DNA of 64,000 nt from Streptomyces sp. NBC_00094. Lineage in GTDB: Bacteria > Actinomycetota > Actinomycetes > Streptomycetales > Streptomycetaceae. Positions 7,437-16,269 of this stretch are shown here, piece after piece. The notes beneath the pieces are model-generated. The model was not told the origin of the DNA and made no database searches. It saw only the letters and a list, made by a program, of their open reading frames with translations. The translations under genes and the position numbers were made by a program. How positions within the stretch are numbered: position 1 is the stretch's first letter; each line of letters starts with the position of its first letter. The stretch lies in the NCBI RefSeq assembly GCF_026343125.1, contig NZ_JAPEMB010000001.1, positions 682,001-746,000 of the forward strand. The letters run 5' to 3'.

Positions 7437-7964
7437 ATGACCGCACCCGTACCGGCATCCCCGCACGACGGCGTACCCGTCCTGGTGCCGATGACCGACG
7501 ACCACGCGCCGGCCGTCATGGCGATCTACCAGCAGGGCATCGACGAGGGAAACGCCACCTTCGAGACGTCCGCGCCGCCGTGGAGCGCCTTCGACACCGC
7601 CAAGCTGCCGGCGCACCGGCTCGTGGCGCTCGACCGCCTCGGGCACGTGGTCGGCTGGACCGCGGTGTCCCCCGTCTCGACCCGGCCCGCGTACGCCGGG
7701 GTCGTCGAGCACTCCGTGTACGTCTGCCCCACGGCGCGCGGAACGGGCGTGGGGCGCACGCTTCTGGAGGCGTTGACCGCCTCCACGGAGAAGGCGGGCA
7801 TCTGGACGATCCAGGCGGGCATCTTCCCGGAGAACACGGCGAGCCTCGCGCTGCACACGTCCACGGGATTCCGCGTCATCGGCCGCCGGGAACGCGTGGC
7901 CCGCCATCACGGCGTCTGGCGGGACGTCCTGCTCGTGGAGCGTCGCAGCCCGGTCGTGGAATGA
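7437..7964 (+). CDS. arsN: GNAT acetyltransferase, ArsN1/phosphinothricin type
   Basis: A 175-residue GNAT-fold N-acetyltransferase with AAGGAAG before ATG 7437. The signature segment IYQQGIDEGNATFET near residue 30, the acetyl-CoA loop RGTGVGRTLLEAL near 102, and GIFPENTASLALHTSTGFR near 130 are those of the phosphinothricin/ArsN1 group. Members acetylate the amino group of phosphinothricin and of the antibiotic arsinothricin, a natural organoarsenical. Its place among arsR, arsP and acr3 genes favours the arsenical substrate. It follows the permease on the same strand, but a hairpin separates them. Selectivity for arsinothricin over phosphinothricin cannot be read from sequence alone. Confidence 0.85.
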   Translation: MTAPVPASPHDGVPVLVPMTDDHAPAVMAIYQQGIDEGNATFETSAPPWSAFDTAKLPAHRLVALDRLGHVVGWTAVSPVSTRPAYAGVVEHSVYVCPTARGTGVGRTLLEALTASTEKAGIWTIQAGIFPENTASLALHTSTGFRVIGRRERVARHHGVWRDVLLVERRSPVVE

Positions 7965-8012
7965 CGCTGTCGGTCACCGTACGGACGCTCCGCCGAAGCA
8001 GCGGCCCGGGGT

Positions 8013-8318
8013 TCAGCCGCAGGGGCGCCTGACCACGGCCACCCGGTCGCCGTCGGCGAGGTCACCGAAGAACGCGGCGAGGTCCGCGAGCACCTCGGGG
8101 CGCAGCCGGTAGTAGGTGAAGCGCCCGCACGGTTCGGTCTCCACGACGCCGGCTTCCCGGAGGACCCGCAGGTGGTTCGACAGGTTCGTCTGCCGTGCGC
8201 CCGTCTCCTCGACCAGGTGAGTCGTGCACAGGGACTCACGGGCGAGCAGGCACACGATGCGGAGCCGCAGAGGGTCCGCGAGGACCTTGAGCAGTTCCGC
8301 GTTCACCGACGTCAGCAT
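8013..8318 (-). CDS. arsR: ArsR-family repressor, paralogue of the ACR3-linked ArsR
   Basis: A 101-residue winged-helix repressor. The start ATG 8318 is chosen by alignment with the paralogue at 12776-13084 ([20 protein letters not shown] against [20 protein letters not shown]); a GTG at 8336 is possible. The segments [20 protein letters not shown] and [17 protein letters not shown] are nearly identical in the two. The cysteines at the start of the recognition region, in ETEPCGR and at the extreme C-terminus (RRPCG) form the likely As(III) site, unlike the C-V-C type. It stands alone, ending 48 bp from the convergent arsN stop, so its target is probably elsewhere in the island. Confidence 0.85.
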   Translation of the reverse strand: MLTSVNAELLKVLADPLRLRIVCLLARESLCTTHLVEETGARQTNLSNHLRVLREAGVVETEPCGRFTYYRLRPEVLADLAAFFGDLADGDRVAVVRRPCG

Positions 8319-8581
8319 GGCCCGATCGTGACACACCGAGCACGCGCGGCGTCAACCACCACCGCGCGAACACCTCTGCTCCGCACCCGACTTGAGTCCC
8401 CTGTCGTAACGCATGATCTGGGGGGGTGGTGTCACCGGACACCGGAGGCACCGCCGGATCTCCGGCTCCTCCATCCGCGGCGAACCTTCTACGAATCACG
8501 ACCCGCAGCGGCCACCTGACACGCATCGGGAAGTTCCGCAACGGGCCCGGGCAAGGACTCGAAGGACGGTTAAATGAACCC

Positions 8582-9016
8582 ATGGAACCGCGTATCAGTC
8601 TGATCACACTGGGTGTCTCCGACCTCGGACGCGCCCGGTCGTTCTACGAGGCCCTGGGCTGGCAGGGCCAGACGGTTCAGGAAACCGTCTTCTTCCAGGC
8701 GGGTGGTCTCGCGCTGGTCCTGTGGGATCGAGACAAACTCGCGCTCGACTGCGGCGTTGAAGATCGCCAGTCGGCTGGGTTCGGCGGGATCGCGCTCGCT
8801 CACAACGTGCGATCCCCGGCCGCAGTCGACGAGCTCATCGCTACGGCGGAGCAAGCAGGCGCTACCGTCACGCGTCCTGCGGCCACCACGTTCTACGGCG
8901 GCTACGCAGGAGTCTTCGTCGATCCTGACGGCCATGCCTGGGAAGTCGCTCACAATCCGGGGTTCTCACTCGCCGCAGACGGATCAATCACCGTCCCGGA
9001 CTTCGACAGTCTCTAG
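8582..9016 (+). CDS. VOC (glyoxalase/dioxygenase-fold) protein
   Basis: A 144-residue vicinal-oxygen-chelate protein with two beta-alpha-beta-beta-beta modules: ISLITLGVSDLGRARSFYEA at the start and YAGVFVDPDGHAWEVAHNP near the end. ATG 8582 is chosen because an in-frame TTA codon lies just upstream, unlikely in a Streptomyces coding start, and the domain begins at once. Base composition is lower in GC than its neighbours and codons ending in A or T are frequent, which suggests separate acquisition. It has a single cysteine and lacks the thiol pair of ArsI C-As lyases, so a direct arsenic role is not supported. Substrate unknown. Confidence 0.75.
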   Translation: MEPRISLITLGVSDLGRARSFYEALGWQGQTVQETVFFQAGGLALVLWDRDKLALDCGVEDRQSAGFGGIALAHNVRSPAAVDELIATAEQAGATVTRPAATTFYGGYAGVFVDPDGHAWEVAHNPGFSLAADGSITVPDFDSL

Positions 9017-9264
9017 GATCAGCCACCGCCCCTGGGCCAGGAGACAGGGGCACCCCCGGTTTCCGACCGGTCACGAACGCAGCCATGAGTTCTCCCGGCC
9101 GGGAGGTCGTTCCCAGCCCGAGCGGGGTGACGCACCACCTGTTCTGGCGAAAGTGACCTGACCGGTCCTCAGGGCCGGCCCCGGCAGGCTGCCGTGCCTC
9201 CCGGGGTCGGCCTCGCACCGTATCTCGGTCGCCGGGGCGGGTCGGGCCTGGCAGGGTGTCCGTC

Positions 9265-9867
9265 ATGAGCTCCGAGCCCGTGCACCCCCACCCGGTCCGC
9301 CACCACGACCACGGCACGTGGCTCGTCCGGTTCACCGGCCGGGTGCTGGTGGTCTGCCCGAGGTGCGGTGGCCGCGCGCTCGTCGTACCTGTGCCCGGCA
9401 CCCCGGCGCCGAAGTACTTCAGCGCCTTGCTCTTCCAACCCCGCCGCCTCGCCTGCGCCGGCTGTGGCGCGGTCGCCGACTGGACGGCCGGGGAGCGGGG
9501 CGCCGGTCTGGTCGGCGCCGTGCCCGGCGGCACCGAGGACCCGTTCTTCCGTCGGCCGCTCTGGCTTCAGACCCGTTGTGCGGGACGGATTCTGTGGGCC
9601 TACGACGAGGAGCACGTCGACGCCCTCGCCGCCTACGTGGGCGCCCGGCTGCGCGAGCGTCACGCCTCCCCGACGATGGCGATGTTCGCCCGGCTGCCGG
9701 CCTGGATGAAGTCCGCCGAGCGTCGTGACGAGGTGCTGGCCGGCCTGGCGACCCTCCGCGCCCTTGCCGGTCTCTCGACCCCCGCGGACCGTTCCGACGC
9801 GGCCCACGAACGCGGCGACCGCCCGCGCCACCACGGCAGCATGCTCTTCCGCGGCGGCCCGTACTAG
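9265..9867 (+). CDS. Zinc-ribbon-like hypothetical protein
   Basis: A 200-residue cytoplasmic protein. ATG 9265 is preferred over GTG 9256 because GGCAGGG overlaps the latter. Residues ~30-80 hold two CxxC knuckles, CPRCGG and CAGCGA, about 38 apart, as in a treble-clef or zinc-ribbon site. A WLQTRCAGRILWAYDEEHVDAL segment and a helical C-terminal half follow (EEHVDALAAYVGARLRERH). I recognise the pattern as a conserved Streptomyces hypothetical protein but not its function. Its TAG stop falls inside the CTAG that begins the MITE at 9864, so the element landed exactly at the end of the gene. Confidence 0.7.
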   Translation: MSSEPVHPHPVRHHDHGTWLVRFTGRVLVVCPRCGGRALVVPVPGTPAPKYFSALLFQPRRLACAGCGAVADWTAGERGAGLVGAVPGGTEDPFFRRPLWLQTRCAGRILWAYDEEHVDALAAYVGARLRERHASPTMAMFARLPAWMKSAERRDEVLAGLATLRALAGLSTPADRSDAAHERGDRPRHHGSMLFRGGPY

Positions 9868-10065
9868 GGCCTGTCTGACAATTGGCGTCGGATAGGCCGG
9901 GTCGTTCGGTGCGTGCGATCGGCGTGCGGCCGGGGCGTCCTCGTAGCGGTGGGGGTACCTCCCGTGCCCGAAGGGCTACGGGGGACTACGGGGGCGTCAC
10001 GGCCGTGCGGCGAGCGTGCGGGCCGGGCGGGCCGGACCCGACGGGAATTGTCAGACAGGCCCTAG
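9864..10065. mobile_element. MITE-like element with 20-bp perfect terminal inverted repeats
   Basis: About 202 bp bounded by CTAGGGCCTGTCTGACAATT (9864-9883) and its exact reverse complement (10046-10065). The interior is GC-rich with no plausible gene. CTAG at both ends is palindromic and may be the duplicated target. The ends resemble those of IS5-type Streptomyces elements that could mobilise it in trans; that is from general knowledge, not a search. Confidence 0.75.
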
Positions 10066-10086
10066 GGCCGCCTGTCCGGCGGATCA
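10066..10086. repeat. Shared TGTCCGGCGGATCA motif beside the MITE
   Basis: The 14-mer TGTCCGGCGGATCA (10073-10086) starts eight bases after the MITE end. The identical 14-mer lies at 51413-51426, five bases after the IS630-type element. Probably the end of another, decayed element family. Confidence 0.45.
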
Positions 10087-10110
10087 TGACCGGGGTCGAA
10101 CGCTTCCTCG

Positions 10111-10488
10111 TCAGAAGGAGGCGCCGCTGCCTTGTGGGAACGCGCGCTTACGCAGCTCCCGCAGGGCGTCCCAGCGGATCGAGAACCAGGCCCAGGTTCC
10201 CCGCTGTTCGCGCCGGAGCAGCCCCGCGGTCGTGAGGATCTTCAGATGCCTGCTCACGGTCGGCTGGGCCAGGTCGAGGGATTGGGTGAGGTCGCAGACG
10301 CAGAGCTCGCCGGCCGGCGCCTGGTCGATCAGATGGATGATCTGCAGCCGGGTCTGGTCGGCGACCGCCTTCAACTGGGCCGTCAGCGACTCGACTTCGT
10401 CCCGGTCGAGGAGCCATCCCGGAGTGCACGGGACACAGCGGTCCGCGCTCACGTCCTCGATCGGTATGCCCGCCAGCGGAGTTGCCAT
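10111..10488 (-). CDS. arsR: ArsR repressor, classical ELCVCDL type
   Basis: A 125-residue ArsR. The core reads QLKAVADQTRLQIIHLI, then GELCVCDLTQSLDLAQPTVSRHLKILTTAGLL and the wing EQRGTWAWFSI. The E-L-C-V-C-D-L motif is the canonical As(III) site on helix alpha-3. An N-terminal segment adds another pair, DRCVPCTPGW, that could complete or modulate the site. It is the last gene of the run arsR-acr3-arsO-arsR, 87 bp after arsO, so it may have its own promoter in that gap, where a CATGTATG-like AT patch occurs. The MITE lies just beyond its stop. Confidence 0.88.
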   Translation of the reverse strand: MATPLAGIPIEDVSADRCVPCTPGWLLDRDEVESLTAQLKAVADQTRLQIIHLIDQAPAGELCVCDLTQSLDLAQPTVSRHLKILTTAGLLRREQRGTWAWFSIRWDALRELRKRAFPQGSGASF

Positions 10489-10575
10489 CCGGACACCTTA
10501 CGAGCCGACGCGATCACACGGCGAATCCGGGGTGCATGTATGTCAGGCGTTCACCATCCGTTCACGCCCGCGGCC

Positions 10576-11700
10576 CTACCCCAGCAGGGCCGCGATGCTG
10601 CGGGCGGCCTCGCGTGCGGGGCGGCCGACACCCACGAGGGTGGCCGAGGCGGGGCCGGTCCAGTCCCCGTATCCGAGCAGGTGGAGACGGGGCTCGCCGA
10701 CCGCCTCGGTGCCCTGCGTGGGAATGTGCCCGCGCAGGGTCCTGAGCCCGAGGGGCGCCAGGTGGGCGAGGGCCGGGCGGAATCCGGTGCACCAGACGAT
10801 CGCGTCGGCCTCGGCCCGCGTCCCGTCGGCCCACTCGGCACCGGTCCGCGTCAGACGCGCGAACATCGGCTGCGCCTTGAGCAGTCCGGCGTCGCGGGCT
10901 TCGCGCACGGGCGGTACGGCGACGATGTCCCCGAGCGAGGCCACTCCCCCACCGTCGGCGCGGCCTTCGTCGAGGGCGCGGCGGCGGGCGGTGGCGTGGT
11001 CGAAGAGCGCACGCCCGTCGATGTCGTCGGCGAGGAACCGCGCGGGCCGTTGCGTGACCCAGGTGACGTCGGCCTCGTACGCGAGATCGGCGGCGACCTG
11101 CGCTCCGGAGTTCCCGCCTCCGACGACGAGGACCCGCGTTCCGGCGAACTCGCCGGGTGCGCGGTACTCGACGGTGTGGAGCTGCCGCCCCCGGAACGCG
11201 TCGCGGCCGGCGACGGCGGGCAGGAAGGGGCGCGACCAGGTTCCGGTGGCGCTGACGACGGCACGGGCACGCCAGGTGCCGGAGTCGGTCTCGACGTGGA
11301 GGCGCTCGCCGTGACGGCGGACGGCCGCGACGCGTACGGGCCGGTGGACGGGGAGCTCGTACCGCTGCTCGTAGTCGGTCAGGTACGCGACGACGTGGGC
11401 GGCGTCGGGGTACGTCTCCCCGGGCTGCGGCGGCATCAGACGGCCGGGCAGGGAGGAGTACGCGGCCGGCGAGAAGAGGTGGAGCGAGTCCCACGTGTGC
11501 CGCCAGGCGCCGCCCGGGGTCGGCTGGGCGTCCAGGACGACGAAGTCGAGGCCGCCGAGGCGGCGCAGGTGGTAACCGGCGGCGAGTCCCGCCTGGCCGC
11601 CGCCGATCACGACGACGTCGATGTCGATGCCGCCGTCGGGGCCGGTGTCGGCACCGCCGGGTGCCGCGGGTTCCGCGTGGCGGCTCGGCGGCCGGTTCAC
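10576..11700 (-). CDS. arsO: ArsO-type flavin-binding monooxygenase
   Basis: A 374-residue protein with an FAD fingerprint GGGQAGLAAGYHLRRLG (about residues 34-50), an NAD(P) fingerprint LVVGGGNSGAQVAADLAY (about 190), and the FMO-like ATGTWSRPFLP and CTGFRPAL segments. GTG 11700 overlaps the acr3 stop as GTGA. ArsO genes lie beside acr3 in many actinobacterial and proteobacterial ars operons; a monooxygenase acting on an arsenical or protecting against arsenite-induced oxidation has been proposed, without a settled reaction. Compared with the flavoprotein at 3313-4746 it is about 100 residues shorter and lacks the C-terminal cysteine cluster, so the two are not recent duplicates. Confidence 0.85.
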   Translation of the reverse strand: MNRPPSRHAEPAAPGGADTGPDGGIDIDVVVIGGGQAGLAAGYHLRRLGGLDFVVLDAQPTPGGAWRHTWDSLHLFSPAAYSSLPGRLMPPQPGETYPDAAHVVAYLTDYEQRYELPVHRPVRVAAVRRHGERLHVETDSGTWRARAVVSATGTWSRPFLPAVAGRDAFRGRQLHTVEYRAPGEFAGTRVLVVGGGNSGAQVAADLAYEADVTWVTQRPARFLADDIDGRALFDHATARRRALDEGRADGGGVASLGDIVAVPPVREARDAGLLKAQPMFARLTRTGAEWADGTRAEADAIVWCTGFRPALAHLAPLGLRTLRGHIPTQGTEAVGEPRLHLLGYGDWTGPASATLVGVGRPAREAARSIAALLG

Positions 11701-12779
11701 CGCGTCACCGCGAACTTCCGGCGCCAGGCCAGCGACACGTACACCAGCGCCACCAGGACGGGGACCTCGATGAGGGGGCCGACGACGCCGGAGAGCGCCT
11801 GCCCGCTGGTGACGCCGAAGGTGGCGATGGCGACGGCGATGGCGAGCTCGAAGTTGTTGCCGGCGGCGGTGAAGGCGAGGGTGGCGGTGCGGTCGTAGGT
11901 CAGACCGATGGCCTTGCCGAGGGCGAAGGTGCCGAACCACATCACCGCGAAGTAGACCAGCAGCGGGAGTGCGATCCGGACGACGTCCAGGGGCTGCGAG
12001 GTGATCGTCTTCCCCTGGAGGGCGAAAAGGATGACGATCGTGAAGAGCAGGCCGTAGAGGGCCCAGGGACCGATCTTGGGCAGGAACTTCTGCTCGTACG
12101 ACTCGCGGCCCATCTTCTTCTCGCCGATACGGCGGGTGAGGAAGCCGGCAAGAAGCGGGATGCCGAGGAAGATGACGACGTTGAGGGCGATCTTCCCCAT
12201 GGAGATGTCGAGGGTCTCGCCTTCACCGAGGCCGAGCCATCCGGGCAGCAGGTCGAGGTAGAACCAGCCCAGCAGGCCGAAGGCGATGACCTGGAAGACG
12301 GAGTTCAGCGCGACGAGGACGGCGGCGGCCTCGCGGTCGCCGCAGGCCAGGTCGTTCCAGATGATCACCATGGCGATGCAGCGGGCCAGGCCGACGATGA
12401 TCAGGCCGGTGCGGTACTCGGGCAGGTCCGGCAGGAAGATCCAGGCCAGGGCGAACATGAGCGCCGGACCGAGGATCCAGTTGACGACGAGCGACGAGAC
12501 CATGAGCTTCCGGTCACCGGTGACGGCGTCGAGCCGGTCGTACCGGACCTTGGCGAGCACCGGGTACATCATGATCAGCAGCCCGGCGGCGATCGGCAGC
12601 GAGATGCCGCCGATCTCGACCGCGGCCAGTGCGTCGTTCAGGCCGGGGATCAGCCGGCCGAGCCCCAGACCCAGGCCCATGGCGAGCAGGATCCAGACGG
12701 CGAGGAAGCGGTCGAGCGTCGACAGCTTCGCGACGACCGAGGAGTCCTCGGTGGCGGTCGCGGGAGCGGTGGAGGTCAC
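11697..12779 (-). CDS. acr3: ACR3-family arsenite exporter
   Basis: A 360-residue transporter of the bile/arsenite/riboflavin superfamily with ten predicted helices. It exports As(OH)3 or arsenite driven by the proton gradient. The segment GLARCIAMVIIWNDLACGD carries the conserved cysteine (C134) of ACR3 helix 4 that is essential for As(III) transport, and FTAAGNNFELAIAVAIATFG is the conserved helix-9 region. GTG 12779 overlaps the arsR stop as GTGA, and its own stop overlaps arsO the same way, so the three genes are translationally coupled. Length is normal for the family. Confidence 0.95.
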   Translation of the reverse strand: MTSTAPATATEDSSVVAKLSTLDRFLAVWILLAMGLGLGLGRLIPGLNDALAAVEIGGISLPIAAGLLIMMYPVLAKVRYDRLDAVTGDRKLMVSSLVVNWILGPALMFALAWIFLPDLPEYRTGLIIVGLARCIAMVIIWNDLACGDREAAAVLVALNSVFQVIAFGLLGWFYLDLLPGWLGLGEGETLDISMGKIALNVVIFLGIPLLAGFLTRRIGEKKMGRESYEQKFLPKIGPWALYGLLFTIVILFALQGKTITSQPLDVVRIALPLLVYFAVMWFGTFALGKAIGLTYDRTATLAFTAAGNNFELAIAVAIATFGVTSGQALSGVVGPLIEVPVLVALVYVSLAWRRKFAVTR

Positions 12780-13084
12780 GGACAGGCCCTCTTGGAGTCG
12801 GCGGAGGCGCGGGCAACAGCGGCGAGAGCGGCGAACTGTCCGGCCAGGGCTTCGATGACGTCCGGCTTCAGGCGGTAGTAGGTGAACCGGCCGCAGGGCT
12901 CGGTCTCCACGACGCCGGCCTCGCGCAGCACCTTCAGGTGGTTGGAGAGGTTGGTCTGTCTGGCGCCCGTCTCCTCCACGAGGTGGGAGGTGCACAGCGC
13001 CTCGCGGGCGAGCAGGGTCACGATCCGGAGCCTGAGCGGATCAGCCAGAACCCGAATCAGATCAGTATCGACTGACGTCATCAT
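12776..13084 (-). CDS. arsR: ArsR-family repressor heading the acr3 operon
   Basis: A 102-residue ArsR that starts the operon arsR-acr3-arsO and is divergent from arsC. It is a close paralogue of the repressor at 8013-8318: the core [20 protein letters not shown] and the segment [14 protein letters not shown] are shared. Cysteines lie before the recognition helix, in ETEPCGR and at the C-terminus (SKRACP). Start codons ATG 13084 and ATG 13081 are adjacent; either is possible. Only 70 bp separate it from arsC, so one operator can control both directions. GCTGATAC repeats in that gap are candidate binding sites. Confidence 0.9.
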   Translation of the reverse strand: MMTSVDTDLIRVLADPLRLRIVTLLAREALCTSHLVEETGARQTNLSNHLKVLREAGVVETEPCGRFTYYRLKPDVIEALAGQFAALAAVARASADSKRACP

Positions 13085-13086
13085 GG

Positions 13087-13118
13087 GCTGATACTGTCAC
13101 ATCACCTGGCGCTGATAC
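13087..13118. promoter_or_regulatory. Direct repeats GCTGATAC in the arsR-arsC divergent region
   Basis: GCTGATAC occurs at 13087-13094 and 13111-13118, 24 bp apart, in the 70-bp gap between arsR and arsC. The spacing of just over two helical turns suits two repressor dimers on one face. Assignment as the ArsR operator is inference from position. Confidence 0.45.
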
Positions 13119-13154
13119 CAGCCGGCGCTGACCTTTCGCCGCGAGGACCCACCG

Positions 13155-13574
13155 ATGACGACCGCCCCGCTCGCCTCCGTACTCTTCGTCTGCGTCCACA
13201 ATGCGGGCCGCTCCCAGATGGCCGCCGGATTCCTGGACCACCTGGCCGGCGACCGCGTCGAGGTCCGCTCCGCCGGCTCGGTCCCGGGCGACCGCGTCAA
13301 CCCGGCCGCGGTCGAGGCGATGCGGGAGGTCGGCATCGACATCTCCCACCGGAAGCCGAAGGTACTGACCACCGAGGCCGTCCAGGCGTCCGACTACGTC
13401 ATCACCATGGGCTGCGGCGACGCCTGCCCGGTCTTCCCCGGCAAGAAGTACCTCGACTGGGCCCTGGAAGACCCGGCCGGCCAGGGCGTCGAGGCCGTCC
13501 GCCCCATCCGCGACGAGATCAAGGACCTCATCGAGGGCCTCATCGCCGAGATCGATGCGAAGCAGGAGGCGTGA
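13155..13574 (+). CDS. arsC: Arsenate reductase, low-molecular-weight phosphatase type
   Basis: A 139-residue cytoplasmic enzyme reducing arsenate to arsenite for export by ACR3. The P-loop CVHNAGRSQ gives nucleophile C13 and R19, and [18 protein letters not shown] supplies C87, C91 and the general acid D102. Three cysteines arranged this way fit the thioredoxin-coupled relay. Actinobacteria also use mycothiol/mycoredoxin-coupled ArsC enzymes, but the adjacent thioredoxin reductase gene supports the thioredoxin route. It is divergent from the arsR-acr3-arsO operon and nearly abuts trxB. No thioredoxin gene is present beside it, so a housekeeping one would be used. Confidence 0.93.
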   Translation: MTTAPLASVLFVCVHNAGRSQMAAGFLDHLAGDRVEVRSAGSVPGDRVNPAAVEAMREVGIDISHRKPKVLTTEAVQASDYVITMGCGDACPVFPGKKYLDWALEDPAGQGVEAVRPIRDEIKDLIEGLIAEIDAKQEA

Positions 13575-13579
13575 CCTCA

Positions 13580-14569
13580 GTGACCGAGCCCATCACCGAC
13601 GACGTCCGTGAGGTCATCGTCATAGGCTCCGGCCCCGCCGGATACACCGCCGCCCTGTACACGGCCCGCGCCCAGCTCAAGCCCCTGCTCTTCGGCAGCT
13701 CGATCTTCGTCGGCGGGTCCCTCACCACCACGACCGAGGTCGAGAACTTCCCCGGCTTCCCCGCCGGCATCGACGGCCCGGACCTCATGGACGACATGCG
13801 GGCACAGGCCGAGCGCTTCGGCGCGGAGATGGTCGACGACGACGTCATCTCCGTGGACCTCACCGGCGAGATCAAGGAAGTCACCGACTCCGAGGGAACC
13901 GTCCACCGCGCGAAGGCCGTGATCGTCGCGACCGGCTCCGGATACCGCAAGCTCGGGCTCCCGAACGAGGACGAGCTCTCCGGACGCGGCGTCTCGTGGT
14001 GCGCCACCTGCGACGGCTTCTTCTTCCGCGACCGCGACATCGTCGTGGTCGGCGGCGGCGACACCGCCATGGAAGAAGCCACCTTCCTCACCCGCTTCGC
14101 CCGCTCGGTCACCGTCGTCCACCGCCGCTCGGCCCTGCGCGCCTCGAAGGCCATGCAGAACCGGGCCTTCGCCGACGACAAGATCTCCTTCGCCTTCGAC
14201 AGCGAGATCGCCGAGATCAAGGCCGACAACGGCATGCTCGCCGGCGTCACCCTGCGCGACACCTTCACCGGCAAGACCCGCGACCTGGCGGTCACCGGCC
14301 TGTTCATCGCCATCGGCCACGACCCGCGCACCGAACTCTTCACCGACCAGGTCGACCTGGACGACGAGGGCTACATCAAGGTCGAGGCCCCTTCCACCCG
14401 CACGAACCTCCCCGGCGTCTTCGCCGCCGGCGACGTCGTCGACCACACCTACCGCCAGGCCATCACGGCGGCCGCCAGCGGCTGCCAGGCAGCTCTGGAC
14501 ACGGAGCGCTTTCTTGCCGCCCTCGCAGACGGTGCCAAGACCCCGGAAAGCGTCCCGGCCACGGCCTGA
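13580..14569 (+). CDS. trxB: Thioredoxin-disulfide reductase
   Basis: A 329-residue flavoenzyme that passes NADPH electrons to thioredoxin. FAD site [21 protein letters not shown] at residues ~12-32, redox-active C141-A-T-C144 in [15 protein letters not shown] site [16 protein letters not shown] near 155, and the C-terminal [23 protein letters not shown] 13580 is chosen because AGGAGG lies ten bases upstream; GTG 13571 overlaps the arsC stop as GTGA but sits one base from that site. In either case arsC and trxB form one operon, which would give ArsC a dedicated electron supply during arsenate stress. Confidence 0.93.
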   Translation: MTEPITDDVREVIVIGSGPAGYTAALYTARAQLKPLLFGSSIFVGGSLTTTTEVENFPGFPAGIDGPDLMDDMRAQAERFGAEMVDDDVISVDLTGEIKEVTDSEGTVHRAKAVIVATGSGYRKLGLPNEDELSGRGVSWCATCDGFFFRDRDIVVVGGGDTAMEEATFLTRFARSVTVVHRRSALRASKAMQNRAFADDKISFAFDSEIAEIKADNGMLAGVTLRDTFTGKTRDLAVTGLFIAIGHDPRTELFTDQVDLDDEGYIKVEAPSTRTNLPGVFAAGDVVDHTYRQAITAAASGCQAALDTERFLAALADGAKTPESVPATA

Positions 14570-14644
14570 ACCCCACCGCAGCGACCGGTGGCCGCGGAGC
14601 CCACGTCCCTGGGCGCCTCCCCATCGGCCCCCGCCCCCTCGACC

Positions 14645-14690
14645 CCAGGGCCTGTCCGTCGCGTTGGCGGACGCGACGGACAGGCCCTGG
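14645..14690. terminator. 20-bp perfect hairpin with AGGGCCTGTC core, bidirectional terminator
   Basis: CCAGGGCCTGTCCGTCGCGT (14645-14664) pairs exactly with its complement at 14671-14690 around a 6-nt loop. It lies between the convergent trxB and beta-glucosidase genes. The core matches the palindromes at 1318-1369 and the MITE ends. Confidence 0.8.
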
Positions 14691-14741
14691 CCCCACCGGA
14701 CCGCGCCACCGGCCGCGCGCGTGGGGCCGCCAGGACGGGCG

Positions 14742-16154
<1,413 letters not shown>

Positions 16155-16221
16155 GGGCTGCTCCTGAGGCCGGAGGGAGGAGAGAGGTCGGGCGGGCTGC
16201 CGGTGAGGCGCGGGCGTGAGG

Positions 16222-16255
16222 ACGGCCCGGACGCCGTCGCGGGCGTCCGGGCCGT
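16222..16255 (-). terminator. Hairpin terminator after the DUF1996 gene
   Basis: ACGGCCCGGACGCC (16222-16235) pairs with the complementary run in 16241-16255 around a 5-nt loop, just beyond the stop of the reverse-strand DUF1996 gene. Confidence 0.7.
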
Positions 16256-16269
16256 GCGGGGGTGACGGG

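Noticed and set aside
8582..9016. VOC protein inside the ars island as an ArsI C-As lyase
   Set aside because: It has only one cysteine and lacks the vicinal thiol pair that ArsI needs to bind trivalent organoarsenicals.
9864..10065. A bidirectional terminator rather than a mobile element
   Set aside because: The arms are 162 bp apart with CTAG ends, too far for an intrinsic terminator; the layout fits a MITE better.
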